Source: Planctomycetales bacterium (GTDB lineage Bacteria > Planctomycetota > Planctomycetia > Pirellulales > Lacipirellulaceae). Taken from it: a stretch of 38,400 bases of DNA. The notes beneath the pieces were generated by a model. It had not been told where the DNA came from, ran no database searches, and saw only the letters and a list, made by a program, of their open reading frames with translations. Shown here piece by piece: positions 24,554 through 33,254 of the stretch. The stretch is from NCBI GenBank assembly GCA_020427155.1, contig JAGQOW010000037.1, positions 1 to 38,400 on the forward strand, read 5' to 3'. The first letter of the stretch is position 1; every line of letters starts with the position of its first letter. The position numbers and the translations under genes were made by a program.

Positions 24554-25398
24554 TCTGGGTCTGTCTCAGAAGAGTCGGGTGACTTGCCAGCCGACTGACA
24601 ACGCTCGCAGCTTCCACAGTGGCATAGAAGAACACTTTTCTGAAAACCGCATGGATTTGAGGGACAGCAGATCGTTTCGTAATACCACTGCATTACCTGG
24701 ACATGATTCGAGACGCTCAAGTCAACAATTCCCCGGATCGGGGTGGGGCCCTGGACCGTGTAATTGCACACGCCGCGGCAATCGACCTGCGCTCCGTATC
24801 CACTGAGGCCGGGCGACCAGTAGTTTTCGACGACGCAAGCGTGGTGCGTTGCGCCGAGCTTACAGAAAATCTCGTCATGCAACTGTTTTGGGGGGTCGAG
24901 CAGAGTGAGCTGAGCCATGGGTCCCAAATCGCTGAGACAGACGGCCGCCTGGGCGACGGCCAGGGTGCCCAGGCTGTGGGCAATGAGTTGAGTACGGGCG
25001 GGGTCGACGCCTCGCGAGCGCAGTGCGGCGGCAAGCATGCGGCCCTGGCACTTGCCGATGCGTTCGGGTTCGCCTTTGAAGGGGGTGACCTTGACCGCGT
25101 TCCAATCCCAGCTCAAGAGGTTGTAGCTATCGCCGCAGCGGCATTTGATGGCCTGTGCACTCGAGCAGGCAAAAGACGTGTGGATTCGATTGGGCAGCGG
25201 GTTCCAGCCATGGGTAATGACGATGGTCGGCTTGCTGGGATCGATCGGGTCGCAAGGATGAGCGCCGCAGGAATAGTTCAGCAGCACGCCCTTTCGGCCG
25301 TTCCCGCCTTTTTGCAAAATGGCCGTATTGAGCCCGCAGCCCGTCGCGATGCTGCAGAGCAGCAGTAGCGAAATCAGGCGACGGCGAGAGATGTCCAT
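24514..25398 (-). CDS. Cys-rich lipoprotein with alpha/beta-hydrolase (lipase-like) fold
   Basis: This 294-residue protein begins with a signal peptide ending in a lipobox-like IATGC (Cys at about 20). The catalytic pattern fits an alpha/beta hydrolase: an oxyanion strand IVITHGWNPLP (about 58-68), the nucleophile elbow AHSLG, an Asp in TLLDPPK and a His in SVSNHVQVMQWYYE. There are about 20 cysteines, many in CxC or CC pairs, which is unusual and suggests a disulfide-bonded exported protein. The substrate is unknown. Its 3' end overlaps the phoB gene by 40 nt in the convergent direction. Confidence 0.72.
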   Translation of the reverse strand: MDISRRRLISLLLLCSIATGCGLNTAILQKGGNGRKGVLLNYSCGAHPCDPIDPSKPTIVITHGWNPLPNRIHTSFACSSAQAIKCRCGDSYNLLSWDWNAVKVTPFKGEPERIGKCQGRMLAAALRSRGVDPARTQLIAHSLGTLAVAQAAVCLSDLGPMAQLTLLDPPKQLHDEIFCKLGATHHACVVENYWSPGLSGYGAQVDCRGVCNYTVQGPTPIRGIVDLSVSNHVQVMQWYYETICCPSNPCGFQKSVLLCHCGSCERCQSAGKSPDSSETDPDYIATTSAGSRNR

Positions 25399-25601
25399 CC
25401 TTGGAACCTTGCGGCAAGCTTACGAAAGATTCGGATTGTATCGATTGAGTTTAACGATTGCGTAGAACGAACTAACACATTGCAGCGCTGTTTTGTCGTT
25501 ATCTATCGCAGTATCGGCACGAGCGCTGTTGGCACTGCAACATTGGGCGAGTTGTGCATCGTCAGATTCCACAAGAAAACCGCCTCAGGAAAGAACACGC
25601 C

Positions 25602-26297
25602 ATGGCAAAGTCGAGTTTCCCCGGTTTCCCTTCGGAGCTGATTCAATTCCTCGATGAGCTATCCAAGCACAATAATCGCAAATGGTTTCAAGCGAATAAA
25701 ACGCGCTATGAAGATCACGTGCTCGAACCTTCGTTGGCGTTTATTGCCGCCATGGTGGATCCACTGGCAAAGGTTTCCCCGCACTTTCTCGCAGTGCCAA
25801 AACGTGTGGGCGGATCGCTGATGCGGATTTACCGCGATGTTCGGTTTTCGAAAGATAAGCGTCCGTACAAGACCAACGTCGGCATCCATTTTCGTCATGC
25901 CGCAGGCAAGGATGTTCACGCACCAGGATTCTATTTTCACATTGAGCCTGCTGAAGTTTTTCTGGGAGTGGGTATTTGGCATCCCGACGCGAAAACGCTG
26001 CAGAGAATTCGCCAGGCGATTGCCGCCGATCCCGCCGCGTGGAAACGGGCAAAGGGCGGAAAGGCGTTTCGCGATCGCTATGCGTTGTCGGGCGACTCGC
26101 TGAAGCGTCCTCCGCAGGGCTATCCGACAGATCATCCGCTGATCGAAGACCTGAAACGAAAAGATCATATTGGCCTGCTGCGACTCGAGCGAGCGGCCCT
26201 TTTGGAGCCAGGCATCGTACGGGAAACGACCGATGCGTTCCGTGCAGGAAAGCACTATATGACTTTTCTATGCAGGGCGATTGGAGTGCCGTACTAG
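25602..26297 (+). CDS. DUF2461 family protein
   Basis: This 231-residue soluble protein matches the widespread DUF2461/TIGR02453 family of unknown function. Landmarks are FPSELIQFLDELSKHNNRKWFQANKTRYE at the start, RIYRDVRFSKDKRPYKTN (about 79-96), FYFHIEPAEVFLGVGIWHP (about 109-127) and HPLIEDLKRKD later. The start at 25602 follows AGGAAAG. A longer frame from 25554 has no ribosome site. No function can be given. It is likely monocistronic, since the next gene has its own promoter. Confidence 0.88.
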   Translation: MAKSSFPGFPSELIQFLDELSKHNNRKWFQANKTRYEDHVLEPSLAFIAAMVDPLAKVSPHFLAVPKRVGGSLMRIYRDVRFSKDKRPYKTNVGIHFRHAAGKDVHAPGFYFHIEPAEVFLGVGIWHPDAKTLQRIRQAIAADPAAWKRAKGGKAFRDRYALSGDSLKRPPQGYPTDHPLIEDLKRKDHIGLLRLERAALLEPGIVRETTDAFRAGKHYMTFLCRAIGVPY

Positions 26298-26350
26298 CAA
26301 GACGTCCCGTCCAGGATCAGGTTTCTCGAAAAACGGCGCCAAAAAGCAGC

Positions 26351-26388
26351 TTGACAAAACTCGACTGTACTAATACAACTAGTACAGT
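26351..26388 (+). promoter_or_regulatory. Sigma70-like promoter overlaid by a perfect palindrome
   Basis: TTGACA (26351-26356) and TACAAC (26374-26379) are separated by 17 nt. The perfect 9-bp arms ACTGTACTA (26364-26372) and TAGTACAGT (26380-26388) flank a 7-nt centre that holds the -10 box. This is the geometry of an operator for the GntR/YtrA-type repressor encoded 11 nt downstream, implying autorepression. GAGGTGAG follows directly as ribosome site, so the leader is about 13 nt. Confidence 0.75.
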
Positions 26389-26398
26389 GAGGTGAGTC

Positions 26399-26803
26399 AT
26401 GCAGTTTCAATGTGATACGACAAGTCGGACGCCCATCTATCGGCAATTGATCGATCAAGCCCGTACTGCGGTGGCACGTGGGCAATTGCGGCCGGGTGAT
26501 CGTTTGCCCTCGGTGCGGCAGCTTTCTCGAGAGCTGGTGGTCAATCCTAATACGGTTGCCAGGGCGTACACCGAATTGGAGCGCGAAGGGGTGCTGGTCA
26601 CGCAGCAAGGGCGAGGCGCTTTTGTGGCCGAGCCGCAGCAAGATCTGACGAAAAAAGCCCGTCGCAAACAGCTGCTGGAAAAGCTGGACGAGCTGTTTGT
26701 CGAAGCCGTGCATCTGGGCTTTTCAGCCGATGAGTTGCTGGCGATGGTTCAAGATCGCATCAAGCAATTCGCGTTTACCGCAACTGGAGGCAATGGACCG
26801 TGA
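26399..26803 (+). CDS. GntR-family (YtrA-subfamily) transcriptional regulator
   Basis: This 134-residue repressor has an N-terminal winged helix (PIYRQLIDQARTAVARGQ, then GDRLPSVRQLSRELVVNPNTVARAY) and a short helical C-terminus. This is the small-effector layout of the YtrA subfamily, which controls adjacent ABC transporter genes. It starts at ATG 26399 after GAGGTGAG and overlaps the ABC ATPase gene by 4 nt. It is very likely to bind the palindrome at 26364-26388. The inducer is unknown. Confidence 0.9.
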   Translation: MQFQCDTTSRTPIYRQLIDQARTAVARGQLRPGDRLPSVRQLSRELVVNPNTVARAYTELEREGVLVTQQGRGAFVAEPQQDLTKKARRKQLLEKLDELFVEAVHLGFSADELLAMVQDRIKQFAFTATGGNGP

Positions 26804-27750
26804 CTGATGTAATTTGCACTACGCGGTTGACGAAGCACTACGGCACGAACCGAGTCGTCAACTGTCTCGATTTGCGGGTGAAACAGGGGCAAGTGTACGG
26901 GTTCCTGGGTCGCAATGGAGCCGGAAAGTCGACCACTATCAAGATGCTGCTGGGCATGGTCCGGCCCGATAGCGGCAGCGCGGCGCTGCTAGGGGAGAGT
27001 GTCGACAGCTTGCGGCCGCAGACTCGCGAGCGTATCGCGTACATTGCCGAAGGACATCCGCTTTACAACTGGATGACGGTTGGCGAGGCGATTCGCTTTA
27101 CCTGTTCGTTCTATACTCAGTGGAACGGTACCTTGGTGGAGCAGATTCTCGATCACTTCGAATTGTCTCCACGACAGAAACTACGACGATTGTCGAACGG
27201 CCAGCGGGCGCAAGTCTCGCTTGCTTTGGCTGTCGCGCCGGAGCCGGAACTACTGATTCTCGACGACCCGACCTTGGGGCTCGACACGGTGGTTCGCCGC
27301 GATTTTCTGGAGTCGCTGATTCAGATCATTCACCGGAAAGGCCGCACGATCCTGTTCAGCTCGCATATTCTGGGCGACGTGGAGCGAGTGGCCGATCGGA
27401 TTGGCGTCATGGTTGGCGGCGTATTGCGTGTTGACTGTCCGACCGACCATTTTCGCGAGTCGGTCAAGAAACTGGTGCTCGACTTCCCGGGCCCTGCCCC
27501 AGAGGAAGTCGAATGCAAAGGACTGGTGAACCAGTGGACTCGGGGCTCGCAACTGGAATTGGTGCTGGTCGGCTACGACGAGGAGCAGCGCTCCGCAGTC
27601 GAATCGCTGGAGCCGCGGAGCATTCAAGTGATCGATCTGAATCTGGAAGAGGCGTTCATTGAGTACACGCGTGGCCGCAAGCGGTCGCTGCCCTTGTTTG
27701 CACAGGAGGAAAGCCATGATTCGAGCGTTGGCGATCAAGGAGCTGCGTGA
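26800..27750 (+). CDS. ABC-2 type transporter ATPase
   Basis: This 316-residue ATPase has Walker A GRNGAGKSTT, Q-loop, signature RLSNGQRAQVSLA (a variant of LSGGQ), Walker B LLILDDPTLGLD and the switch His (SSHILGD). Residues 220-316 form the extra domain typical of drug and bacitracin-type exporters. The GTG start overlaps the regulator stop (GTGA). The permease gene starts inside its 3' end, so all three genes are co-expressed. It powers export of an unidentified substrate. Confidence 0.92.
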   Translation: MTDVICTTRLTKHYGTNRVVNCLDLRVKQGQVYGFLGRNGAGKSTTIKMLLGMVRPDSGSAALLGESVDSLRPQTRERIAYIAEGHPLYNWMTVGEAIRFTCSFYTQWNGTLVEQILDHFELSPRQKLRRLSNGQRAQVSLALAVAPEPELLILDDPTLGLDTVVRRDFLESLIQIIHRKGRTILFSSHILGDVERVADRIGVMVGGVLRVDCPTDHFRESVKKLVLDFPGPAPEEVECKGLVNQWTRGSQLELVLVGYDEEQRSAVESLEPRSIQVIDLNLEEAFIEYTRGRKRSLPLFAQEESHDSSVGDQGAA

Positions 27751-28378
27751 GTCGGCGGGCCTGTTGGCTCTGGCTGCGCTGGGGATGGCTTGGACGATTG
27801 CGCGGCTGGTGGGTTACAGCTTTCTCGGCTCGTGGACCGGTTACTACGGCTATGGCGAAGACTTCTTTGCATTTCTCAATGATGACTTCACGACCAAAGC
27901 TTCGATCTTTGTCGGTGGCTTGGCCATTGGGCTGGGGTTGAAGCAGACCGCCTGGGAGCATGGCCGCTGCACTTTCTATTTTTTGCTGCATCGTCCGATC
28001 GAGCGCTGGCAGGTGGTCGCTACCAAGCTGGCCGTTGGGCTGACGCTGATGTTGGGCATTCTAGTCGTGGCAATTGTGTGGTACGGCTGGTGGGCGGCAA
28101 CGCCGGGGAAACGGTCTGTTCCTTTCGAATGGACGATGGCGTCCAGCGCCTGGATGCTGATGCTGACGATGCCGTTAGTGTATTTCGGGGCGTTTCTGAG
28201 CGGCATGCGACCAGGGCAATGGTTTGGCACACGGTTGGCGCCGTTGGCGGGGGCGATTATGTGGGCGACGTTCTGCAACGCAGTTCCTTTTTGGTGGCTC
28301 ACTGCCGCGCTGGCAATACTTGGTTACGTTTGCGTACTGACAGCGATACTTTACTACTCCCAATCAAGAGATTACTGA
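27716..28378 (+). CDS. ABC-2 type transporter permease
   Basis: This 220-residue membrane protein has about six hydrophobic segments and should form the export channel with the ATPase. It begins MIRALAIKELRESAGLLALAAL. I chose ATG 27716 because a strong AGGAGG lies 7 nt upstream, although it overlaps the ATPase gene by 35 nt. The longer frame from 27659 has no ribosome site. A helix pattern typical of ABC-2 membrane proteins is seen, but the substrate is unknown. Confidence 0.85.
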   Translation: MIRALAIKELRESAGLLALAALGMAWTIARLVGYSFLGSWTGYYGYGEDFFAFLNDDFTTKASIFVGGLAIGLGLKQTAWEHGRCTFYFLLHRPIERWQVVATKLAVGLTLMLGILVVAIVWYGWWAATPGKRSVPFEWTMASSAWMLMLTMPLVYFGAFLSGMRPGQWFGTRLAPLAGAIMWATFCNAVPFWWLTAALAILGYVCVLTAILYYSQSRDY

Positions 28379-28412
28379 ACCCCGACTGGGGAAGTAATGC
28401 TAGGAGCACTTC

Positions 28413-30032
28413 ATGTCTCGTCAATCTGCTGATCGCCGAGTGGCAGTCGTTCGCAAATGGGTCGCCATGCTGGTATTGGCTGTTAGCGTGGGAACCGTCT
28501 GGGGTGTGATCGTCGGAATTGTGGGCACGATAGGTAACGCCTTGTTGCCTTCCGAGGGGCGCACGATAGAGAACATGGTTGTTGCGGCCGACGGCACGCC
28601 GCTTGTTCAAACGTATATCGGGGGCAACTATCAGAATGCCGAGCTACGTACGCTTGAGGGGCAATCCATTGAACTAGCCGAGGAATCGTGGCTCGGCGCT
28701 AGCGGCTTCGCCGAACCCTATCGCGAGCCGGGAGTGCTGCGCATGCCGATCACGTGGGGCGAGCGAATCGCTGGTTGCAGCGACGCCGGCAAGCCGCCCG
28801 CGAATTGGCTCCTGATGCGTGACAACCGCAGGCCCGGCAGCGCCTACTTCGTTGGCTACGATACGGTCTCTAAGTCCAAATTGGGATATATCGGTCGCCA
28901 GGGCTTGCGGCCCACGATTCCTCCGGCTGACGAACAATTCGATTTGGGCGACCAGACACTCTCCTGGGGAAGCAACGTGTTGGCCACTGTGTTGTATATC
29001 AATTACGGCGGTTCAGGGAATCACTATTATACGGCAGCAAAGTCAGAGGATGGTCGGCACCTGGCCCCTTGGATCGTCTTTTTATGTGACGGGGAGGTGG
29101 TCAGGAGGATCGACCTGCGTGATCACTCGGTGCGGCCACTGGCTGAGATTGAAAACCTTCTCGCCATCGGGGTTGCCGGACAGCCTGTCTCAAATGCTGA
29201 GAGGTCGGACGAAGAGACGAGCGAGCCGGAACCACCAGGCGAGCAATCCAGCCGTGGCCGATCGGGGTTTCAATTGACCTCGATGCAGGGGACGCTGCAA
29301 ATCTTTGCTGCAAGCCCCGTGGACGCCAAGCGAAAAACGGTTCATCGCCTGTTAGCCCGATGTGCGGACCGGATTGTGGCCATCAATCCGTTTGACGGCA
29401 CGCAGCGGGAGTTTTTGTTGCCCGAGGAGCTTCGGCAGCGCAGTCTCACGGTTTATTCTGTTGCCGACGATCGTTTGCTGATACAGACCACAAGTGGTTA
29501 TTGGGAACAGGGCAGCGTGGCTGAGTTGCTGTGGATTGACCAGGAAGGCAAGATCACTCGACAGGTGACGCAACGCCTGGCAGGGTATGTTCCTCCCGAA
29601 CCGGGGAAGCAGGTATTTGGGATCGCTGCGATTGTGCCCTCGCTGTTGCCGTGGGCAATCGGCTCAACCATCGTCGCCCCGCTTGCCATGGAGCAATCGC
29701 ATCAAGTGGACGATTACATGGCTGGATTGAGAAAGTCGATTGCGGAGTGCTGGCCAGTCCTGCTGCTGATCCTGGGAATTTCGATTGTCCTTACCTTGAT
29801 CGTACGGCGTTGGCAAATCAAGTATTGCCGTGATAATACGTGGCTATGGTGTGCCACGGTGTTCGCCACGACGGTGCCCGGTTTGCTGGCGTATTGGTTG
29901 ATGCATCGCACGTCGGTGCTGACGCCGTGCGGCGAATGCGGGAAGATGGCTCCGCGCGATCGAGATGGCTGCGCCCATTGCGATAAGCCGTTTGCGGCGC
30001 CTGCAATTTTGGGGACCGAAATCCTCGTTTAG
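28413..30032 (+). CDS. Large membrane-anchored hypothetical protein with C-terminal Zn-ribbon-like end
   Basis: This 539-residue protein follows the ABC permease by 34 nt in the same direction, so it likely belongs to the operon. It has an N-terminal membrane helix (about 18-42), a long extracytoplasmic region (about 45-390) with propeller-like stretches and a Glu/Ser-rich insert, then three C-terminal helices. The final 40 residues hold CGECGKMAPRDRDGCAHCDKPF, two CxxC pairs like a zinc ribbon. TAGGAG lies just before the ATG. I do not recognise the family. It may be a sensor or accessory part of the exporter. Confidence 0.7.
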   Translation: MSRQSADRRVAVVRKWVAMLVLAVSVGTVWGVIVGIVGTIGNALLPSEGRTIENMVVAADGTPLVQTYIGGNYQNAELRTLEGQSIELAEESWLGASGFAEPYREPGVLRMPITWGERIAGCSDAGKPPANWLLMRDNRRPGSAYFVGYDTVSKSKLGYIGRQGLRPTIPPADEQFDLGDQTLSWGSNVLATVLYINYGGSGNHYYTAAKSEDGRHLAPWIVFLCDGEVVRRIDLRDHSVRPLAEIENLLAIGVAGQPVSNAERSDEETSEPEPPGEQSSRGRSGFQLTSMQGTLQIFAASPVDAKRKTVHRLLARCADRIVAINPFDGTQREFLLPEELRQRSLTVYSVADDRLLIQTTSGYWEQGSVAELLWIDQEGKITRQVTQRLAGYVPPEPGKQVFGIAAIVPSLLPWAIGSTIVAPLAMEQSHQVDDYMAGLRKSIAECWPVLLLILGISIVLTLIVRRWQIKYCRDNTWLWCATVFATTVPGLLAYWLMHRTSVLTPCGECGKMAPRDRDGCAHCDKPFAAPAILGTEILV

Positions 30033-30256
30033 CCGCTTTGCTGGGCATTATTGTCTGGCGAATTCATTGTGATAGCCAGCGAGGCGAATGGTAGGTGTGG
30101 CGGTGCCAGCATTGCTGCGCGAACTTCGTTTGCCCTGGAGGGCCCAGAGGAGTAGAATCGCCGGTTCCTGGGCTGCGCCCCATGAGGGCGATATTCCCGT
30201 CTTCCCTAGACCCGTCTCCCCAGAGAATTGCCCTACGGCACGAAAGGATTCTTCCA

Positions 30257-31153
30257 ATGGTTTTCTATACACAGCGTGTGTTGCTCTGCACCCTCGGCAT
30301 GCTGGCGCTGTTTGTGCCGGAAACGGTCGATGCCCAGATTGTGCGTCGTTTTGAGGGGGGCGGTGTGCAAGTGCAAGCACCGTTTGTCGACGTCAATGTG
30401 AATCCCCTGGGGGGAACTTCGGTGCGTGCGCCATTCGTGGCGATCGACCAGGTAGGATTGCGTTTTAGGCGACGTCGACGCGCTGCAACGCCACCGCAAC
30501 CGGCTCCGCGGCGTAACGCCCAGGCTGGGCAAACTGCCCAGCCTCAGCAGCCAACTCCGGCGACTGGCCAGCCCGAGCTAGCTCCGAGCCAGCCCGAGCT
30601 AGCGCCAAGTCAGCCTGAGCCCGCGGGAGGCCGGCCGGACCTTGCAGCGCCGCTCGGGGCGACTGAACAGCCAGCGGTCGTTCCATTTCCGACAGCCGAG
30701 GAGTTGGAGGCTATGGATGATCCGACGCTTTTTCAAGCGATGAACGATTTGGGGTATAGTCTCGATGTACGGCTTTCTCGGCTCACGACTGGTGAGGGCT
30801 GGCAACGATACTTACAGATTCCCGAGAGTGTGTTGAGGTCTCCGATAGCCAATTTTGTTAGGCTTCAGCAGACATTGGCCCGTTACGATTCAGTGGCAGA
30901 CAATCCTGAGTTTGCCAAGATTGCCGGTTTGCCCAGCTTTATCGCGACCAAAGCCGCGATGAGGCAGATTGTAGTGCGCCATGCAAAGCCGCAGGTCGGG
31001 CAATCGGCTGCCCCGCCACGAGGCCCGGCGCTTTCTGCTGCTGACGAGTCGACGGTTGTTGATGAAGAAGTGTTGCCTACGCCTGCGGACCCGGCCGTGC
31101 CGAAGGCGACTCGGGGAGAGCGTTCGATTCTTAAGCGAGCTTCTCGCGACTGA
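30257..31153 (+). CDS. Exported Pro/Gln-rich hypothetical protein with heptad repeats
   Basis: This 298-residue protein has a signal peptide (about 1-27, MVFYTQRVLLCTLGMLALF and then VDAQ). An arginine-rich stretch (RFRRRRRAA) and a Pro/Gln/Ala-rich linker follow, with three 7-residue repeats (QPELAPS, QPELAPS, QPEPAGG; residues 105-125). After that comes a folded C-terminal domain (about 145-240) with conserved-looking LDVRLSRLTTGEGWQRYLQIPE. The start at 30257 has GAAAGGA before it. An in-frame extension back to 30095 is cysteine-rich and non-coding in appearance. The family is not recognised, though planctomycetes often have such proteins. Confidence 0.75.
   Translation: MVFYTQRVLLCTLGMLALFVPETVDAQIVRRFEGGGVQVQAPFVDVNVNPLGGTSVRAPFVAIDQVGLRFRRRRRAATPPQPAPRRNAQAGQTAQPQQPTPATGQPELAPSQPELAPSQPEPAGGRPDLAAPLGATEQPAVVPFPTAEELEAMDDPTLFQAMNDLGYSLDVRLSRLTTGEGWQRYLQIPESVLRSPIANFVRLQQTLARYDSVADNPEFAKIAGLPSFIATKAAMRQIVVRHAKPQVGQSAAPPRGPALSAADESTVVDEEVLPTPADPAVPKATRGERSILKRASRD
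30569..30631 (+). repeat. Three 21-bp tandem repeats in coding sequence
   Basis: Units at 30569, 30590 and 30611 each encode a seven-residue block (QPELAPS twice, then QPEPAGG). The first two are nearly identical at the DNA level and the third has diverged. They lie in the Pro-rich linker of the exported protein and may change in copy number between strains. Confidence 0.8.
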
Positions 31154-31291
31154 TAGCACTCGAACAGGCACGTACGGTGCTTGTCGAGGGCAGAAGTTGC
31201 GCGCAAATGGCGGTGACAGTCTCTGGGCTGGCCGCTACGATCGTGCGACTTGAGCTACTGGATTGCTGGACTCGATCAAGGAGGATCGAAA

Positions 31292-31798
31292 ATGTCTGGG
31301 CTACTCTCGTCGCTGGCGATGTCGCCGGAAGTACAACAATTGATGGCTGCCGGTTCGGCAGCTGTGACTTCGTACTTTTGGCTGGTGAAGGCTCGTCGCG
31401 AGCGTCCTCATCTCGAATTGTATCAGCTGAGCAACTTTCGGGCTTCGACGCGACGAGGTGACTGCGAGAAAGGAACCAAGCGGCTTTGTATTTCGCAGAT
31501 TGATACCGGCGGGGTGCTGATTGCCAATAACAGCTCTCGACAGAACTCGATCCTACGGTTTGATTGCGTATTGGAGCATGAAGGAAGACAGATCAGTGGC
31601 GACTGGGGATACACGGGCGATGACAAGCCGCCTTGGAATGTGGGTCCCGAATCGAGCATCGCGTTCAGCCCCGCCTGCTTCTTTGAGGTGCCAGAAGATT
31701 ACGAAGTGCCGGAAGATCTGACTTTTTGGATCGAGCTCGTCTCGGTTAGTGGAAAGCGATTTCGCCGCCAAATGTCTCTGAGAGCTCCTAAGCACTAA
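31292..31798 (+). CDS. Hypothetical protein with single membrane-like N-terminal helix
   Basis: This 168-residue protein begins MSGLLSSLAMSPEVQQL and has a possible membrane helix (about 15-32). After it comes a folded beta-rich domain (about 45-160) with HLELYQLSNFR, LCISQIDTGGVLIANNSSRQNSILRFDCVLEHEG and FWIELVSVSGKRFRR. The last two pieces recall an immunoglobulin-like sandwich, though I cannot confirm it. ATG 31292 has a strong AAGGAGG upstream, so I prefer it to a longer frame from 31250. No family is recognised. Confidence 0.72.
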   Translation: MSGLLSSLAMSPEVQQLMAAGSAAVTSYFWLVKARRERPHLELYQLSNFRASTRRGDCEKGTKRLCISQIDTGGVLIANNSSRQNSILRFDCVLEHEGRQISGDWGYTGDDKPPWNVGPESSIAFSPACFFEVPEDYEVPEDLTFWIELVSVSGKRFRRQMSLRAPKH

Positions 31799-31839
31799 GA
31801 CGGACAAGGCAATTTCTAGAGGTCGTAATTCAAGGGCTT

Positions 31840-31861
31840 AAACCGCAAACCGGGTTTTTTT
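31840..31861 (+). terminator. Weak terminator-like hairpin after 31292-31798
   Basis: AAACC (31840-31844) pairs with GGTTT (31853-31857) and a run of T continues to 31861. The stem is only 5 bp, so this is weak. It lies about 40 nt past the gene end, where a terminator would be expected. The rest of the gap to 32056 has a small TGCCT/AGGCA hairpin but no gene. Confidence 0.3.
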
Positions 31862-32056
31862 GGCCCGTCTTGGCGTGCCTTTTTGCAGGCATCGCGGTAG
31901 AATCTGCGGTACGCGCCAAGAAAGATTTCTACTGCCTCGTTCGCAGCCAAATCGCCGATGCAGTAGGCGTTAGTTAGAATTGCATAGACTTTGCAATTAA
32001 GTAACGGTTGAGAGCGGCTTTATGAGAGATGCGGGATTATTGAGCGGAGACAATCC

Positions 32057-33241
32057 ATGAGTCGGCCTGTGGTAAATCGAGTATTAGTCATCCCTGTGGT
32101 CCTGATTTTGGCGGGAGGCGCACTGATCGTGTCGAATTTTTCTTTTTCTCTACATGCCGACGATAGCAAAGAGGCTTCGCAGAATCCCTCGGAGCCATCG
32201 ACTGTTGCGGCGGAAGTGTCGGACTCCAAATTGGAGACGGTAACTCTTGGCAGCGGATGTTTTTGGTGCACCGAGGCGGTGTTCGACGAACTCCAGGGCG
32301 TTCATTCGGTGACCTCGGGCTACAGTGGCGGGAAGAAAGAAAATCCGACCTACGAGGAAGTTTGTACGGGCTTCACGGGGCATGCCGAGGTGATTCAGGT
32401 GGCGTTCGATCCGCAACAGCTATCGTTCGCCGAAGTGCTTGAGGTCTTCTGGAAAACGCACGATCCGACGACGCTCAATCGTCAGGGAGCCGACACGGGA
32501 ACTCAATACCGGTCGGTTGTCTTTTACCATACCGACGAGCAGAAACAGCTGGCCGAGCAATATAAGGAGAAGCTAGACAAGTCGGGGGCCTTTTCCAATC
32601 CGATCGTTACCGAGATTAGTCCCTTCACCAAGTTCTATCCAGCAGAGAATTATCACCAGGAATATTTCCAGCGCAATGGCCGACAGCCTTATTGCCAGGC
32701 GGTGATTCAGCCCAAGCTCGACAAATTTCGCGAGGCGTTTGCCGACAAGCTGGTTAAGGATGAGCCGGTTGCCTCGGGGCCACAACCGTTGCCCGCTGAT
32801 ACCGATTGGAGCAAAGTGGATTGGAAGCAACGGCTGACGCCACAGCAGTACTATGTTGCTCGAGAGGAAGGTACAGAGCGGCCGTTTGAGAACGAGTATT
32901 GGAACAACAAGAAGTCGGGCCTCTACCGTTGTGTTTGCTGCGGCTTGCCGTTGTTCGAGTCGTCGACCAAGTATGAGTCGGGAACCGGCTGGCCGAGTTT
33001 TTATCAGCCCATCGACAAGAAGAATGTTGCAGAGGTCGAGGACCGCAGATTGTTTTCGGTGCGCACCGAGGTGCAATGCAGCCGTTGCGAGGCTCACCTC
33101 GGCCACGTGTTTGAAGACGGCCCGCAGCCGACAGGCTTGCGATACTGTATGAATTCAGCAGCACTCAAGTTTGTCGACAACAAGCCAGAAGCAGGGACTG
33201 CCGATGGACCGCCTGCGGGAGAGGGCGCGGCTGAGAAGTAG
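32057..33241 (+). CDS. msrAB: Membrane-anchored MsrA-MsrB methionine sulfoxide reductase fusion
   Basis: This 394-residue protein reduces both stereoisomers of methionine sulfoxide. It has an N-terminal membrane anchor or uncleaved signal (about 8-28), then MsrA (about 62-220) with catalytic Cys68 in GSGCFWC and the family motifs [13 protein letters not shown] and NYHQEY. MsrB (about 265-375) follows, with zinc CxxC pairs (CVCC, CSRC), GTGWPSF, HLGHVF and catalytic Cys364 in [11 protein letters not shown]. Both active sites are intact. The anchor implies repair of envelope proteins. It ends 13 nt before the convergent TetR gene, so the two share a 3' region. Confidence 0.95.
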   Translation: MSRPVVNRVLVIPVVLILAGGALIVSNFSFSLHADDSKEASQNPSEPSTVAAEVSDSKLETVTLGSGCFWCTEAVFDELQGVHSVTSGYSGGKKENPTYEEVCTGFTGHAEVIQVAFDPQQLSFAEVLEVFWKTHDPTTLNRQGADTGTQYRSVVFYHTDEQKQLAEQYKEKLDKSGAFSNPIVTEISPFTKFYPAENYHQEYFQRNGRQPYCQAVIQPKLDKFREAFADKLVKDEPVASGPQPLPADTDWSKVDWKQRLTPQQYYVAREEGTERPFENEYWNNKKSGLYRCVCCGLPLFESSTKYESGTGWPSFYQPIDKKNVAEVEDRRLFSVRTEVQCSRCEAHLGHVFEDGPQPTGLRYCMNSAALKFVDNKPEAGTADGPPAGEGAAEK

Positions 33242-33254
33242 CCGGTGCTGCCGA

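Noticed and set aside
30095..30256. N-terminal extension of the exported Pro-rich protein
   Set aside because: The extension is cysteine-rich with no ribosome site, and a good signal peptide starts at 30257 after GAAAGGA.
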